A stretch of 5,834 nt of DNA from Chloroflexota bacterium (GTDB lineage: Bacteria > Chloroflexota > Ktedonobacteria > Ktedonobacterales > Ktedonobacteraceae), in the NCBI GenBank assembly GCA_021828635.1, contig JAJZEJ010000348.1, forward strand, positions 1 through 5,834, read 5' to 3'. Under the pieces are notes generated by a model, which ran no database searches, was not told the DNA's origin, and saw only the letters and a program-made list of their open reading frames with translations. Positions 4,611-5,834 of this stretch are shown here, piece by piece. Every line of letters begins with the position of its first letter. Within the stretch, counting starts at the first letter, position 1. A program made the translations under genes and the position numbers.

Positions 4611-5522
4611 TTAATAGCCATAATCAACCGGCGCAGCGTAGCGATGCTCTTTGAGCGCCAAGCCCTGCATACGCGACTGACCCACTTTCTCAAGATAGAC
4701 GGTGCGGCTAGGAACCGAGAGTACCCATTGATCTAGCCATTGCGCAAAGCCCTCTTGTGTGCGCGTCTGTATATGGTACTCGTGGAAGAACTGATGATCG
4801 CGGTTGTAGTAGCCCTGCACAGCCGAGGGGTGCGCTCCATATGGCTCATGCACGACCGCTCGCACTTTGAAGCAAGGGCCAAGTACGCGGTTCGGGTCGC
4901 TAACAATCACATCACGCGGCACAATCTCCTCGGCGACGATAATCACGTCGCGGGCAGCCAGAAAAGCCTCTTCGCACAGACCCAGGTTGCCCCAGGCGTG
5001 GGCGTTGCCCTCCTCATCGCTGCGCTGCACATGCACGATGGTCACATCAGGGCGCACCGCCGGTACACGCAAGATTGGTATACCAGCATCATCATTTAGC
5101 ACACGAAAAGTGGGGTTTTGCCTGATAAGATCGCTACCCAACAGGGAGCGCGTCAGCATGTAGGGTACATCGTGCGCGGCAGCTAGCAGGGCCAGCGCGA
5201 TGCTGTAATTGCTGTGTTCCTCGACGGTGACAAAATGCGGCACACCCTTCTCAACGGCACGCCGATAGCAATGACCAAGCCCCTCGCTAACATTGCCAAC
5301 CCAGGCCGCTGTGACTTTCGCAACACAGCCAGCGCCAATCAACTGGTCGAAGAGAATATCCGAAATAGGGGCAATCAACGTCAGGTCACGCCGTTGCTGG
5401 CGAATGATCTCGTGAGCGGCGGCGTAGGGAATGAGCGGCTCCAGTGCCAGACTCATGGCAACGGACGCGCCATCGGGTACGTAGCGGACAATTGCCTCAG
5501 TCATTGAGGTAAGTTTACTCAT
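4611..5522 (-). CDS. CoA-transferase family I, subunit A (GctA-like)
   Basis: 303 residues. This is the alpha subunit that pairs with the product of the next gene. The N-terminal DGASVAMS (17-24) replaces the usual 'DG..VA.GG' loop, and the IPYAAAHEIIRQ..RDLTLI stretch (31-50) is typical of the family. VEEHSNYS (100-107) precedes the hydrophobic AHDVPYMLTRSLLGSDL segment. RPDVTIVHVQRSDEEGNAHAWG (157-178) is the hallmark 'H.QR.D..GN' region. The C-terminal part (from about 220) handles the dimer interface in relatives. The length matches the family. Start: ATG at 5522 with GGAG (5534-5537) 11 nt upstream; it overlaps the stop of the propeller gene in ATGA, so translation is coupled. The physiological substrate is unknown; related pairs serve in glutaconate, acyl-CoA and aromatic or steroid side-pathways. 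Confidence 0.9.
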   Translation of the reverse strand: MSKLTSMTEAIVRYVPDGASVAMSLALEPLIPYAAAHEIIRQQRRDLTLIAPISDILFDQLIGAGCVAKVTAAWVGNVSEGLGHCYRRAVEKGVPHFVTVEEHSNYSIALALLAAAHDVPYMLTRSLLGSDLIRQNPTFRVLNDDAGIPILRVPAVRPDVTIVHVQRSDEEGNAHAWGNLGLCEEAFLAARDVIIVAEEIVPRDVIVSDPNRVLGPCFKVRAVVHEPYGAHPSAVQGYYNRDHQFFHEYHIQTRTQEGFAQWLDQWVLSVPSRTVYLEKVGQSRMQGLALKEHRYAAPVDYGY

Positions 5523-5834
5523 ACAGGTTTGTACTCCATGATAATATTTGCGTAGTCATCCGATACAAATATAGTACCATGTGCATCGATGAGCAGTCCC
5601 TGCGGCTCAATCAGACCCTGGCTCGCCAGAACAGTATGCTGGCCGGTCGCCAGATTCATACGCACCAGAGCATGAGTAGCGCTTTGCAGATCAATCACCA
5701 GCGCGTTCCCATGCTGATCCAGCACGACATCATCCGGCATACCAAAACCACCGTAGCGCGTTTTGGTACCATCGGGTGCAATGCGCCAGACAGCGCCACC
5801 ACATTCGTCAGCGACATAGATATTGCCCTGTGCA
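5519..5834 (-). CDS. C-terminal part of a beta-propeller protein (NHL / SMP-30-like)
   Basis: The frame is open to the right edge of the window, so the 5' part of the gene is missing; 104 residues are visible. They contain three blade-like repeats with the pattern 'G.IYVAD' / 'GNALVID' / 'GTIFVSDD', each followed by a strand and a 'W/L.R/EY...G' segment (GGAVWRIAPDGTKTRYGGFG, HALVRMNLATGQHTVLASQG, NIIMEYKPV). This is the style of NHL-repeat or SMP-30/gluconolactonase-like propellers, which include lactonases and ligand-binding sensors. An ATG at 5740 is internal, not a start. The stop overlaps the CoA-transferase A start by 4 nt (ATGA), so it belongs to that operon and may hydrolyse or bind a metabolite of the same pathway. 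Confidence 0.75.
   Translation of the reverse strand, partial: AQGNIYVADECGGAVWRIAPDGTKTRYGGFGMPDDVVLDQHGNALVIDLQSATHALVRMNLATGQHTVLASQGLIEPQGLLIDAHGTIFVSDDYANIIMEYKPV

Noticed and set aside
4740..5507. Several plus-strand open frames opposite the CoA-transferase A gene
   Set aside because: Antisense shadows; the minus strand encodes a full-length, motif-bearing family protein.
3802..5522. IpdAB-type steroid ring-cleaving hydrolase
   Set aside because: The B subunit keeps the glutamate of true CoA-transferases in FETG, and no steroid catabolism genes are in view; it cannot be fully excluded without neighbours.

Overview
The window looks like an accessory segment of a chromosome from a free-living, spore-former-like soil bacterium. 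Ktedonobacteria (Chloroflexota) is my best guess. It rests on the combination of Gly-rich double-glycine-leader peptides, a HicB/HicA-like pair and a propeller/CoA-transferase operon. This is an inference from gene style; no phylogenetic marker is present.

Layout. (1) 1-1532, plus strand: the 3' end of an unidentified gene, then 4 nt later an AT-rich amino-DNA-methyltransferase gene, probably the modification half of a restriction-modification pair. (2) 1582-2785, minus strand: a compact transcription unit of three small genes (order of transcription 2662>2363, 2323>1964, 1914>1657) with a recognisable promoter and a Rho-independent terminator. All three products start with a short acidic leader of the ELTDEEL..VSG / LSDEDL..VLGG type, followed by a Gly-rich segment. 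Two have a GGCS-x-CG motif, and two share a C-terminal Asn/Ser-rich block ending SAFTMIN. They look like precursors of a ribosomally made, secreted or modified peptide family. No maturation or export enzyme lies in the window. (3) 2663-3191: mostly non-coding DNA with two divergent promoters and small repeats. (4) 3192-3769, plus strand: two small genes, 5 nt apart, resembling a HicB-like/HicA-like toxin-antitoxin pair, with a near-consensus promoter and a perfect terminator that overlaps the second gene's stop codon. (5) 3802-5834, minus strand: an operon of a beta-propeller protein (truncated by the window edge) and the A and B subunits of a family I CoA-transferase, with start/stop overlap and tight spacing, as in a housekeeping catabolic operon.

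The regions do not obviously act together. Regions 1, 2 and 4 look like accessory cargo (defence, peptide, toxin-antitoxin) next to a metabolic operon. The peptide cluster is the most unusual item.
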